A stretch of DNA of 64,000 nt from Panorpa germanica (Eukaryota > Arthropoda > Insecta > Mecoptera > Panorpidae), in contig CAVMBN010000142.1 in the NCBI GenBank assembly GCA_963678705.1, positions 62,001-126,000 of the forward strand, read 5' to 3'. Made by a program: the position numbers and the translations under genes. The first letter of the stretch is position 1. Each line of letters opens with the position of its first letter. Under the pieces are notes generated by a model, which saw only the letters and a program-made list of their open reading frames with translations, was not told the origin of the DNA and did no database searches. Shown in pieces: positions 1 through 12,769 of this stretch.

Positions 1-181
1 CATCTATTGAAATATCCTTAAATTGCTCTAAAAGCGGTGCAAAAGAAGTCTTTCTTATCTTAATCTCACAGTAATCGTAGGTATTGCTATGTATGTCAAT
101 GGTTTCGCAATACCTATCATGTGATAATAAGTCTTCCTTTATTGCAGCGCTCTTAATTTTTAATCTTTTAAGTACTGACAT
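1..181 (-). pseudogene. BEL/Pao gag, N-terminal part, cut by window edge
   Basis: A minus-strand frame opens with ATG at 181 and stays open for 60 codons to the window edge. The peptide begins MSVLKRLKIKSAAIKEDL and is rich in Lys, Glu and Ile, like a coiled coil. Its start resembles the gag start of the BEL/Pao element at 50171-51856 (MEGLKRLRSARTAAKS). Its place downstream of a primer-binding-site-like stretch (486-502) and a TG...CA block (503-983) fits the gag gene of a BEL/Pao retrotransposon. Gag would form the particle that packages the element's RNA. The family call is inference from layout and weak similarity, and whether the gene is intact cannot be seen here. It could also be an unrelated small coding region. 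Confidence 0.5.
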
Positions 182-485
182 GTTGTAATCGGTTATTAGA
201 AAATGCGATAAGTGGAGTTTAAAATGGCAGTTTTTAGAATTTTATTTAAAGGTAAGGTGAGTTTTATTTTGAGAGAAACGTAATGAAAAATCCAAAATGT
301 ATGATAGTATATCGATATTAAATTAAATGGATGGATGTTGAATAAGATAAGCTGGACACGTACCTGATTGTCTAGATTGCAGACTTATATGGCAGCTAGC
401 TAATCTTCAGTGCAATGTTTCTTCTTCTTCGATAGTTCAGCGGTATCGTGATATATAATTTCGAAGGACCTGGTTTCACAATTAT
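182..485 (-). other. 5' leader of left-edge BEL/Pao element
   Basis: This non-coding stretch lies between the gag start and the primer-binding-site-like sequence. It contains a second GGTCCTTCGA-type word (minus strand, near 462-471) and a run of GAA triplets (near 421-431). No open frame of interest is seen. Confidence 0.4.
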
Positions 486-502
486 CCGGCTCTAAAGGTC
501 CA
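486..502 (-). promoter_or_regulatory. Primer-binding site-like sequence of BEL/Pao element
   Basis: On the minus strand this reads TGGACCTTTAGAGCCGG and directly follows the LTR end ...TTACA. A TGG start right after a CA end is the usual geometry of a retroviral-type primer-binding site, where the tRNA 3' CCA pairs. The matching tRNA was not identified. Confidence 0.45.
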
Positions 503-983
503 TGTAACGTTGTCAAGAGTCGATTCGTTGATGATCTTGGTGCAACGTTCTTTTCAATTGGGTGTAAGCCAATTTGGACCGATTATTTAAAGGAAACAGC
601 ACACTTCGTTTAAATTAATATCTTTATAATATTTCTACAAATTATAATTACAACTACCAGTTTTATGTGTTACAGCTCTGGTTATATTTTTGATACAGAA
701 TACAATTCAGTATTTTATTTTACTTGTTAAATCTAAAACAATGTATTTTGTTTATAACAGAAATGGAACGGGTTTGTAAAGAATAAAGGAATGAAAATAT
801 TTGAAGGTCATTCGACTAGATAAAGAAATGCGTATTTGAATTGGATTGAAATGAAAGAATTTGGTTTGTGCGATGTCTTAAGGTGAGGGAATAGAGGGGA
901 TATAACTGACAAGTACAACTATTTACATCAAACAATTTACAATGATTTTGAACATATAAGATGCTACTGTTGGATTTCGTCCA
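503..983 (-). repeat. Putative 5' LTR of BEL/Pao element (481 bp)
   Basis: The block starts TGTAACG and ends GTCCA on the plus strand, so it has TG...CA ends on both strands. It is bounded on one side by the primer-binding-like site and on the other by an abrupt switch into the 1.6 kb satellite (GGCACATTGAATTT). The partner LTR lies outside the window, so the call rests on the ends and the context. If correct, GGCAC (984-988) is one copy of the 5-bp target-site duplication. Confidence 0.5.
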
Positions 984-1651
984 GGCACATTGAATTTATA
1001 TAAATATCTTATATACATACTTGTACTTATGCCTACTTACTTACCATTTGTTTGTTACCATTGAATGTTCATAAACGATTAATCACTATTTCCAAGAAAA
1101 CCGCATATATTGTTCACTTAATCACTTATAACATTTAATACACTCTGATTATCATTTAAAACACGCATTTATATAAACTAATTCTTGTGTTTTAATATTA
1201 TTTATAGTTAATGTTATTCAACTTACTTGATAGTGGGCGGCAACCTTTTGTCTTCCGTATATTTGTAGTGTTTATATGAGGTATTCCTTATATATCTCTA
1301 CAGATTTCTTTAATTTTAAACCACTTGATGTTTAGGCACTAACACTAACCTAATTATTATCACTTTTTTTGTCTATCGCACTTATTAATGTCTTATATCA
1401 AACATCAAAGTTACAAATTTGAGGTTATGTTTATAAGACCGCGTGTACGCGTAATGAAAAATTCGTTTTCAACACTGGTTTCCAACTGTCAATCTTTTGT
1501 AAAAACACTTTGTTTAGGGTAAATTAACACAAATTTAAAACAAACTTAAATACTTTTCGTTTGAAAAAGTATTCATATAATTTATTTAATTTTTTTCTAT
1601 AATTAATTTCTCACTTTTAATCTCTTTTTTCACCTAAAGTAGCAGGAGCCA

Positions 1652-2615
1652 TCACACACATAGTAGATAGGAACCACTTGTGTTGCAAAGCAATATTAAC
1701 GTCCTTGTAAACCAATACGTAAGTCTTCCTTTTTGTATTAAGTCCCATCTGTCTTGCCAGAGCTTATACATATATGCATTCATCTCTTTGGCAATATATT
1801 TAGTATCGTCTCCAGACTTTTATCCTACAGCCGCATTAACTTTAAATCCTCGAAATTTGTCGCATTAATTTTAAATCATCAAAATTTGATTTTTTCAGTT
1901 CTAGCGTAATTTGTACTTGAGTAAGTGCATGAGTGATTTTTAAATCTAAAGGAATTGTCCCCAATATCACTTGCACCACTTCTGTAGATACAGTTCTGCA
2001 ACAACGCGTCATCGTCAATAACATAGTTCTTTGCATGGGCGATCTGGAAGATTGATCCTGTAATACTATGCCGAAGCACAATACACAACTATTAGCATAA
2101 ATGCCCCCTTGTATAGTATCGGCATAGTTGCCGAGTTTAAGCTTCATTCCGTCCTTGTGACACGCGCAAGGTGTGTTTCAAGTTTATCATTCGTTGTTAC
2201 TGTATTTGTTTCGTAGCTTTGAAGCTTCAAGAAACTACAGATTTTATATATAGCAGGTCGAGAACGGCTTTCTAGGGTTTCTGTACTATTTGCACCGATA
2301 AGGATCACATTATCGTTGGCAAAACATATGTCTACACAACCTTTCGAGTGAGAAACACAGTTCTCGTCGAATACCATGTTCCAGAGCTCAGGCCCCATTA
2401 CAGATCGCTGAGGACAACATTTAGATAGTTTCCTTTTCATGGAACGGTAATCGGTTTGTAAAATTAATTTTCGACAATGAAAATAGTTCTCCATAGCGCA
2501 GTAGACATACCTAGAGGTTTTTGCCGGTCTAATTCTTTGAAGTTCACTTGGCCTCCAGACATTATCAAAGGCACACTGAATTTCTATAAATATCTCATGT
2601 ACATACTTGTACTTA
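1652..2615 (-). pseudogene. R1-like reverse transcriptase remnant, unit 1
   Basis: The reverse-transcriptase half (2144-2494) has a GCPQRSVMGPELWN block and a CFANDNVILI block where active enzymes have (Y/F)ADD. It ends in an overlapping TGA/ATG that shifts to a second frame (1842-2147) with the post-RT block CRTVSTEVVQ...IPLDL. Further down, LWQDRWDLIQKGRPTY matches the W..RW region of R1-clade ORF2. Just upstream of 2494 the residues CAFDNVWWP are still readable. The R1 assignment is by these blocks, without a search. Confidence 0.8.
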
Positions 2616-3239
2616 TGCCTACTTACTTACCATTTGTTTGTTACCATTGAATGTTCATGAACGATTAATCACTATTTCCAAGAAAACCGCATATATTGTT
2701 CACTTAATCACTTATAACAATTAATACACTCTCTTTATTACATAAAACACGCATTTATATAAACTAGTTTTTATGTTTTAATATTATTTATAGTTAATGT
2801 TAATCGACTTACTTGATAGTGGGCGGCATCCTTTTGTCTTCCGTATATTTGTAGTGTTTATATGAGGTCTTCCTTATATAGCTCTACAGATTTCTTGAAT
2901 TTCTTAACCACTTTATGTTTTAGCACTAACACTAACCTAATTATTATCACTTTTTTTGTCTATCGCACTTATTAATGTCTTATATCAAACATCAAAGTTA
3001 CAAATTTGAGGTTATGTTTATAAGTCCGCGTGTACGCGTAATGAAAAATTCGTTTTTAACACTAGTTTCCAACTGTCAAACTTTTGTAAAAACACTTTGT
3101 TTAGGGTAAATTAACACAAATTTAAAACAAACTTAAATACTTTTCGTTTAAAAAAGTATTTATATAATTTATTTAATTTTTTTCTGTAATTAATTTCTCA
3201 CTTTTAATCACTTTTTTTACCTAAAGTAGCAGGAGCCGA

Positions 3240-4203
3240 TCACACACATAGTAGATAGGAACCACTTGTGTTGCAAAGCAATATTAACGTGTTTGTAAAC
3301 CAATACGTAGGTCTTCCTTTTTGTATTAAGTCCCATCTGTCTTGCCAGAGCTTATGCATATATACATTCATCTCTTCGGCAATATATTTGGTATCGTCTC
3401 CATACTTTTATCTTACAGCCGCATTAACTTTTAATCCTCGAAATTTGTCGCATTAATTTTAAATCATCAAAATTTCAATTTTTCAGTTCTAGCGTAATTT
3501 AAACTTTAGTAAGTGCATGAGTGATTTTTAAATCTAAAGGAATTGTCCCCAATATCACCTGCACCACTTCTGTAGATACAGTTCTGCAACAACGCGTCAT
3601 CGTCAATGACATAGTTCTTTGCATGGAAGATCTGGAAGATTGATCCTGTAATACCATGCCGAAGCACAATACACAACCATTGGCATAATTGCCCCCTTGT
3701 ATAGTGTCGGCATAGTTGCCGAGTTTAAGCTTTATTCCGTCCTTGTGACACGTGCAAGGTGTGTTACAAGTTTATCATTCGTTTTTACTGTATTTGTTTC
3801 GTAGCTTTGTAGCTTTAAGAAACTACAGATTTTATCTATAGCAGGTCGAGAACAGCTTTCTAGTTGTTCTGTACTATTTGCACCGATAAGGATCACATTA
3901 TCGTTGGCAAAACATACGTTTACACAACCTTTCGAGTGGAAAACACAGTTCTCGTCGAATACCATGTTCCAGAGCTCAGGCCTTATTACGGACCGCTGAG
4001 GACAACCTCAAGATAATTGCCTTTTTATGGAACAGTAATCGGTTTGTTATATTAATGTTCGACAATGAAAATAGTTCTCCATAGCGCAGTAGACGTACCT
4101 ATAGGTTTTTGCCGGTCTAATTCTTTGAAGGTCACTTGGCCACCAGACATTATCACAGGCACACTAAATTTCTATAAATATCTCATGTACATACTTGTAC
4201 TTA
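3240..4203 (-). pseudogene. R1-like reverse transcriptase remnant, unit 2
   Basis: A TGA replaces the Lys codon just before GCPQ, so only 77 codons (3732-3965) stay open in the reverse-transcriptase half. The FAND box is kept. Confidence 0.75.
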
Positions 4204-4828
4204 TGCCTACTTACTTACCATTTGTTTGTTACCATTGAATGTTCATGAACGATTAATCACTATTTCCAAGAAAACCGCATATATTGTTCACTTAATCACT
4301 TATAACAATTAATACACTCTCTTTATTATTTAAAACACGCATTTATATAAACTAATTTTTATGTTTTTATATTATTTATAGTTAATGTTAATCGACTTAC
4401 TTGATAGTGGGCGGCAACCTTTTGTCTTCCGTATATTTGTAGTGTTTGTATGAGGTCTTCCTTATATAGCTCTACAGATTTCTTGAATTTCTTAACCACT
4501 TGATGTTTTAGCACTAACACTAAACTAATTATTATCACTTTTTTTGTCTATCGCACTTATTAATGTCTTATATCAAACATCAAAGTTACAAATTTGAGGT
4601 TATGTTTATAAGACCGCGTGTACGCGTAATGAAAATTTCGTTTTTTAACACTGGTTTCCAACTGTCAAACTTTTGTAAAAACATTTTGTTTAGGGTAAAT
4701 TAACACAAATTAAAAACAAACTTAAATACTTTTCGTTTAAAAAAGTATTTATATAATTTATTTACTTTTTTTCTGTAAATAATTTCTCACTTTTAATCAC
4801 TTTTTTCACCTTTAGCAGCAGGAGCCGA

Positions 4829-5792
4829 TCACACACATAGTAGATAGGAACCACTTGTGTTGCAAAGCAATAATAACGTCCTTGTAAACCAATACGTAGG
4901 TCTTCCTTTTTGTATTAAGTCCCATCTGTCTTGACAGAGCTTATGCATATATACATTTATCTCTTTAGCAATATATTTGGTATCTTCTCCAGACTTGTAT
5001 CTTACAGCCGCATTAACTTTAAATCCTCGAAATTTGTCGCTTTAATTTTAAATCATCAAAATTTGATTTTTTCAGTTCTAGCGTAATTTGAACTTGAGTA
5101 AGTGCATGAGTGATTTTTAAATCTAATGGAATTGTCCCCAATATCACTTGCACCACTTCTGTAGATACGGTTCTGCAACAACGCGTCATCGTCAATAACA
5201 TAGTTCTTTGCATGGAAGATCTGGAAGATTGATACTGTAATACCATGCCGAAGCACAATACACAACCATTAGCATAAATTCCCCCTTGTATAGTGTCGGC
5301 ATAGTTGCCGAGTTTAAGCTTCATTCCGTCCTTGTGACACGCGCAAGGTGTGTTACAAAATTATCATTCGTTGTTACTGTATTTGTTTCGTAGCTTTGTA
5401 GCTTCAAGAAACTACAGATTTTATCTATAGCAGGTCGAGAACGGCTTTCTAGTTGTTCTGTACTATTTGCACCGATAAGGATAACATTATCGTTGGCAAA
5501 ACATACGTTTACACAACCTTTCGAGTGAGAAACACAGTTCTCGTCGAATATTATGTTCCAGAGCTCAGGCCCCATTACAGATCGCTGAGGACAACCTTTA
5601 GATAGTTGCCTTTTCATGGAACGGTAATCGGTTTGTAAAATTAATGTTCGACAATGAAAATAGTTCTCCATAGCGCAGTAGACATACCTAGAGGTTTTTG
5701 CCGGTCTAATTCTTTGAAGGTCACTTGGCCACCAGACATTATCAAAGGCACACTAAATTTCTATAAATATCTCATGTACATACTTGTACTTA
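4829..5792 (-). pseudogene. R1-like reverse transcriptase remnant, unit 3
   Basis: Both halves are open for 116 codons (5321-5671) and 101 codons (5019-5324), joined by the out-of-frame TGA/ATG overlap. The FAND box is kept. Confidence 0.75.
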
Positions 5793-6417
5793 TGCCTACT
5801 TACTTACCATTTGTTTGTTACCATTGAATGTTCATGAACGATCAATCACTATTTCCAAGAAAACCGCATATATTGTTCACTTAATCACTTATAAGAATTA
5901 ATACACTCTCTTTATTATTTAAAACACGCATTTATATAAACTAATTCTTATGTTTTAATATTATTTATAGTTAATGTTAATCGACTTACTTGATAGTGGG
6001 CGGCAACCTTTTGTCTTCCGTATATTTGTAGTGTTTGTATGAGGTCTTCCTTATATAGCTCTACAGCTTTCTTGAATTTCTTAACCACTTGATGTTTTAG
6101 CACTAACACTAACCTAATTATTATCACTTTTTTTGTCTATCGCACTTATTAATGTCTTATATCAAACATCAAAGTTACAAATTTGAGGTTATGTTTATAA
6201 GACCGCGTGTACGCGTAATGAAAAATTCGTTTTTTAACACTGGTTTCCAACTGTCAAACTTTTGTAAAAACACTTTGTTTAGGGTAAATTAACACAAATT
6301 TAAAACAAACTTAAATACTTTTCGTTTGAAAAAGTATTCATATCATTTATTTAATTTTTTTCCATAATTAATTTCTCACATTTTATCACTTTTTTCACCT
6401 AAAGTAGCAGGAGCCGA

Positions 6418-7380
6418 TCACACACATAGTAGATAGGAACCACTTGTGTTGCAAAGCAATATTAACGTCCTTGTAAACCAATACGTAGGTCTTCCTTTTT
6501 GTATTAAGTCCCATCTGTCTTGCCAGAGCTTATGCATATATGCATTCATCTCTTTGGCAATATATTTGGTATCGTCTCCAGACTTTTATTCTACAGCCGC
6601 ATTAACTTTAAATCCTCGAAATTTGTCGCATTAATTTTAAATAATCAAAATTTGATTTTTTCAGCTCTAGCGTAATTTGTACTTGAGTAAGTGCATGAGT
6701 GATTTCTAAATCTAAAGGAATTGTCCCCAATATCACCTGCACCACTTCTGTAGATACAGTTCTGCAACAACGCGTCATCGTCAATAATATAGTTCTTTGC
6801 ATGGAAGATCTAGAAGATTGATACTGTAATACCATGCCGAAGCACAATACACAACCATTGGCATAAATGCCCCCTTGTATAGTGTCGGCATAGTTGCCGA
6901 GTTTAAGCTTTATTCAGTCCTGGTGACACGCGCAAGGTGTGTTACAAGTTTATCATTCGTTGTTACCGTATTTGTTTTGTAGCTTTGTAGCTTTAAGAAA
7001 CTACAGATTTTATCTATAGCAGGTCGAGAACGGCTTTCTAGTTGTTCTATACTATTTGCACCGATAAGGATCACATTATCGTTGGCAAAACATACGTTTA
7101 CAAAACCTTTTGAGTGAGAAACACAGTTCTCGTCGAGTACCATGTTTCAGAGCTCAGGCCCCATTACAAATCGCTGAGGACAACCTTTAGATAGTTGCCT
7201 TTTCATGGAACGGTAATCGGTTTGTAAAATTAATGTTCGACAATGAAAATAGTTCTCCATAGCGCAGTAGACGTACCTATAGGTTTTTGCCGGTCTAATT
7301 CTTTGAAGGTCACTTGGCCACCAGACATTATCAAAGGCACACTGAATTTCTATAAATATCTCATGTACATACTTGGACTT
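6418..7380 (-). pseudogene. R1-like reverse transcriptase remnant, unit 4
   Basis: The Trp of the GPELW block is TGA (near 7147). This nonsense change is shared with units 5 and 7. The remaining open part is 6910-7143. Confidence 0.75.
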
Positions 7381-8004
7381 ATGCCTACTTACTTACCATT
7401 TGTTTGTTACCATTGAATGTTCATAAACGATCAATTACTATTTACAAGAAAACCGCATATATTGTTCACTTAATCACTTATAACAATTAATACACTCTCT
7501 TTATTATTTCAAACACGCATTTATATAAACTAATTCTTATGTTTTAATATTATTTATAGTTAATGTTAATCGACTTACTTGATAGTGGGCGGCAACCTTT
7601 TGTCTTCCGTATATTTGTAGTGTTTATATGAGGTCTTCCTTATAAATCTCTACAGATTTTTTGAATTTTAAACCACTTGATGTTTTAGCACTAACACTAA
7701 CCTAATTATTATCACTTTTTTGGCCTATCGCACTTATTAATGTCTTATATCAAACATTAAAGTTACAAATTTAAGGTTATGTTTATAAGACCGCGTGTAC
7801 GCGTAATGAAAAATTCGTTTTTAACACTGGTTTCTATCTGTCAAACTTTTGTAAAAACACTTTGTTTAGGGTAAATTAACACAAATTTAAAACAAACTTA
7901 AATACTTTTCGTTTGAAAAAGTATTCATATCATTTATTTAATTTTTTTCCATAATTAATTTCTCACATTTTATCACTTTTTTCACCTAAAGTAGCAGGAG
8001 CCGA

Positions 8005-8968
8005 TCACACACATAGTAGATAGGAACCACTTGTGTTGCAAAGCAATATTAACGTCCTTGTAAACCAATACGTAGGTCTTCCTTTTTGTATTAAGTCCCA
8101 TCTGTCTTGCCAGAGCTTATGCATATATGCATTCATCTCTTTGGCAATATATTTGGTATCGTCTCCAGACTTTTATTCTACAGCCGCATTAACTTTAAAT
8201 CCTCGAAATTTGTCGCATTAATTTTAAATCATCAAAATTTGATTTTTTCAGCTCTAGCGTAATTTGTACTTGAGTAAGTGCATGACTGATTTCTAAATCT
8301 AAAGGAATTGTCCCCAATATCACCTGCACCACTTCTATAGATACAGTTCTGCAACAACGCGTCATCGTCAATAATATAGTTCTTTGCATGGAAGATCTAG
8401 AAGATTGATACTGTAATACCATGCCGAAGCACAATACACAACCATTGGCATAAATGCCCCCTTGTATAGTGTCGGCATAGTTGCCGAGTTTAAGCTTTAT
8501 TCAGTCCTGGTGACACGCGCAAGGTGTGTTACAAGTTTATCATTCGTTGTTACCGTATTTGTTTTGTAGCTTTGTAGCTTTAAGAAACTACAGATTTTAT
8601 CTATAGCAGGTCGAGAACGGCTTTCTAGTTGTTCTGTACTATTTGCACCGATAAGGATCACATTATCGTTGGCAAAACATACGTTTACAAAACCTTTTGA
8701 GTGAGAAACACAGTTCTCGTCGAGTACCATGTTTCAGAGCTCAGGCCCCATTACAAATCGCTGAGGACAACCTTTAGATAGTTGCCTTTTCATGGAACGG
8801 TAATCGGTTTGTAAAATTAATGTTCGACAATGAAAATAGTTCTCCATAGCGCAGTAGACGTACCTATAGGTTTTTGCCGGTCTAATTCTTTGAAGGTCAC
8901 TTGGCCACCAGACATTATCAAAGGCACACTGAATTTCTATAAATATCTCATGTACATACTTGGACTTA
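8005..8968 (-). pseudogene. R1-like reverse transcriptase remnant, unit 5
   Basis: This is almost base-for-base a copy of unit 4, including the Trp-to-TGA change and the rare TTGGACTTATG and ATTACTATTTACAAG variants in the spacer. Confidence 0.75.
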
Positions 8969-9591
8969 TGCCTACTTACTTACCATTTGTTTGTTACCAT
9001 TGAATGTTCATAAACGATCAATTACTATTTACAAGAAAACCGCATATATTGTTCACTTAATCACTTATAACAATTAATACACTCTCTTTATTATTTCAAA
9101 CACGCATTTATATAAACTAATTCTTATGTTTTAATATTATTTATAGTTAATGTTAATCGACTTACTTGATAGTGGGCGGCAACCTTTTGTCTTCCGTATA
9201 TTTGTAGTGTTTATATGAGGTCTTCCTTATAAATCTCTACAGATTTTTTGAATTTTAAACCACTTGATGTTTTAGCACTAACACTAACCTAATTATTATC
9301 ACTTTTTTGGCCTATCGCACTTATTAATGTCTTATATCAAACATTAAAGTTACAAATTTAAGGTTATGTTTATAAGACCGCGTGTACGCGTAATAAAAAA
9401 TTCGTTTTTAACACTGGTTTCTATCTGTCAAACTTTTGTAAAAACACTTTGTTAAGGGTAAATTAACACAAATTTAAAACAAACTTAAATACTTTTCGTT
9501 TAAGAAAGTATTCATATAATTTATTTAGTTTTTTTCCGTAATTAATTTCTCACTTTTAATCACTTTTTTCACCTAAAGTAGCAGGAGCTGA

Positions 9592-10555
9592 TCACACACA
9601 TAGTAGATAGGAACCACTTGTGTTGCAAAGCAATATTAACGTCCTTGTAAACCAATACGTAGGTCTTTTTTTTTGTATTAAGTCCCATCTGTCTTGCCAG
9701 ATCTTATGCATATATGCATTCATCTCTTTGGCAATATATTTGGTATCGTCTCCAGACTTTTATCCTACAGCCGCATTAGCTTTAAATCCTTGAAATTTTT
9801 CGAATTAATTTTAAATCATCAAAATTTGATTTTTTCAGTTCTAGCGTAATTTGTACTTAAGTAAGTGCATGAGTGATTTTTAAATCTAATGGAATTGTCC
9901 TTAATATCACTTGCACCACTTCTGTAGATACAGTTCTGCAACAACGCGTCATCGTCAATAACATAGTTCTTTGCATGGAAGATCTGGAAGATTGATCTTG
10001 TAATACCATGCCGAAGTACAATACACAATCATTAGCATAAATGCCCCCTTGTATAGTGTCGGCATAGTTGCCGAGTTTAAGCTTTATTCCGTCCTTGTGA
10101 CACGCGCAAGGTGTGTTACAAGTTTATCATTCGTTATTACTGTATTTGTTTCGTAGCTTTGTAGCTTCAAGAAACTACAGATTTTATATATAGCAGGTCG
10201 AGAACGGCTTTCTAGGATTTCTGTACTATTTGCACCGATAAGGATCACATTATCGTTGGCAAAACATATGTCTACACAACCTTTCGAGTGAGAAACACAG
10301 TTCTCGTCGAATACCATGTTCCAGAGCTCAGGTCCCATTACAGATCGCTGAGGACAACCTTTAGATAGTTGCCTTTTCAAGAAACGGTAATCCGTTTGTA
10401 AAATTAATGTTCGACAATGAAAATAGTTCTCCATAGCGCAGTAGACATACCTAGAGGTTTTTGCCGGTTTAATTCTTTGAAGGTCACTTGGCCACCAGAC
10501 ATTATCAAAGGCACACTGAATTTCTATAAATATCTCATGTACATACTTAGACTTA
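9592..10555 (-). pseudogene. R1-like reverse transcriptase remnant, unit 6
   Basis: The reverse-transcriptase half is open for 116 codons (10084-10434) with the Trp of GPELW intact. The post-RT half is interrupted and survives only as fragments. Confidence 0.75.
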
Positions 10556-11180
10556 TGCCTACTTACTTACCATTTGTTTGTTACTATTAAATGTTCATGA
10601 ACGATCAATCACTATTTCCAAGAAAACCGCATATATTGTTCACTTAATCACTTATAACAATTAATACACTCTCTTTATTATTTAAAACACGCATTTATAT
10701 AAACTAATTCTTATGTTTTAATATTATTTATAGTTAATGTTAATCGACTTACTTGATAGTGGGCGGCAACCTTTTGTCTTCCGTATATTTGTAGTGTTTG
10801 TATGAGGTCTTCCTTATATAGCTCTACAGATTTCTTGAATTTCTTAACCACTTGATGTTTTAGCACTAACACTAACCTAATTATTATCACTTTTTTTGTC
10901 TATCGCACTTATTAATGTCTTATATCAAACATCAAAGTTACAAATTTAAGGTTATGTTTATAAGACCGCGTGTACGCGTAATGAAAAATTCGTTTTTTAA
11001 CACTGGTTTCCAACTGTCAAACTTTTGTAAAAACACTTTGTTTAGGGTAAATTAACACAAATTTAAAACAAACTTAAATACTTTTCGTTTGAAAAAGTAT
11101 TCATATAATTTATTTAATTTTTTTCCATAATTAATTTCTCACATTTTATCACTTTTTTCACCTAAAGTAGCAGGAGCCGA

Positions 11181-12144
11181 TCACACACATAGTAGATAGG
11201 AACCACTTGTGTTGCAAAGCAATATTAACGTCCTTGTAAACCAATACGTAGGTCTTCCTTTTTGTATTAAGTCCCATCTGTCTTGCCAGAGCTTATGCAT
11301 ATATGCATTCATCTCTTTGGCAATATATTTGGTATCGTCTCCAGACTTTTATTCTACAGCCGCATTAACTTTAAATCCTCGAAATTTGTCGCATTAATTT
11401 TAAATCATCAAAATTTGATTTTTTCAGTACTAGCGTAATTTGTACTTGAGTAAGTGCATGAGTGATTTTTAAATCTAAAGGAATTGTCCCCAATATCACC
11501 TGCACCACTTCTGTAGATACAGTTCTGCAACAACGCGTCATCGTCAATAATATATTTCTTTGCATGGAAGATCTGGAAGATTGATCCTGTAATATTATGC
11601 CGAAGCACAATACACAACCATTGGCATAAATGCCCCCTTGTATAGTGTCGGCATAGTTGCCGAGTTTAAGCTTCATTCAGTCCTGGTGACACGCGCAAGG
11701 TGTGTTACAAGTTTATCATTCGTTGTTACCGTATTTGTTTTGTAGCTTTGTAGCTTTAAGAAACTACAGATTTTATCTATAGCAGGTCGAGAACGGCTTT
11801 CTAGTTGTTCTGTACTATTTGCACCGATAAGGATAACATTATCGTTGGCAAAACATACGTTTACACAACCTTTCGAGTGAGAAACACAGTTCTCGTCAAA
11901 TACCATGTTTCAGAGCTCAGGCCCCATTACAGATCGCTGAGGACAACCTTTAGATAGTTGTCTTTTCATGGAACAATAATCGGTTTGTAAAATTAATGTT
12001 CGACAATGAAAATAGTTCTCCATAGCGCAGTAGACATACCTAGAGGTTTTTGCTGGTCTAATTCTTTGAAGGTCACTTGGCCACCAGACATCAACAAAGG
12101 CACACTGAATTTCTATTAATATCTCATATACATACTTGTACTTA
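11181..12144 (-). pseudogene. R1-like reverse transcriptase remnant, unit 7
   Basis: It carries the same Trp-to-TGA change as units 4 and 5. The part upstream is open for 95 codons (11910-12197) and best shows the first catalytic block, IEIQCAFVDVWWP, where R1-clade enzymes have DI.GAFDN.WWP. The catalytic Asp of that block is already Glu or lost. Confidence 0.8.
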
Positions 12145-12769
12145 TGCCTACTTACTTTCCATTTGTTTCTTACTATTGAATGTTCATGAACGATCAATCA
12201 CTATTTCCAAGAAAACCGCATATATTGTATACTTAATCACTTATAACAATTAATACACTCTCTTTATTATTTAAAACACGCATTTATATAAACTAATTCT
12301 TATGTTTTAATATTATTTATAGTTAATGTTAATCGACTTACTTGATAGTGGGCGGCAACCTTTTGTCTTCCGTATATTTATAGTGTTTGTATGAGGTCTT
12401 CCTTATATAGCTCTACAGATTTCTTGAATTTCTTAACCAGTTGATGTTTTAGCACTAACACTAATCTAATTATTATCACTTTTTTTGTCTATCGCACTTA
12501 ATAATGTCTTATATCAAACATTAAGGTTACAAATTTGAGGTTATGTTTATAAGACCGCGTGTACGCGTAATGAAAAATTCGTTTTTTAACACTGGTTTCC
12601 AACTGTCAAACTTTTGTAAAAACACTTTGTTTAGGGTAAATTAACACAAATTTAAAACAAACTTAAATACTTTTCGTTTGAAAAAGTATTCATATCATTT
12701 ATTTAATTTTTTTCTATAATTAATTTCTTACATTTTATCACTTTTTTCACCTAAAGTAGCAGGAGCCGA

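Noticed and set aside
430..480. tRNA-like stretch (GATAGTTCAGCGGTAT)
   Set aside because: It resembles an A box, but there is no proper B box (GGTTTCACAAT) and no cloverleaf. The BEL/Pao leader explains it better.
1035..1230. Two perfect splice-donor words (GTAAGT) on the minus strand of each unit
   Set aside because: No matching exon or acceptor could be supported. Short AT-rich matches are expected by chance and then copied by the array.
1680..1868. A 62-codon plus-strand frame repeated in many units
   Set aside because: It begins with GTG and lies antisense to the C-terminal end of the reverse-transcriptase remnant. It varies as the remnant does and has no sign of its own selection.
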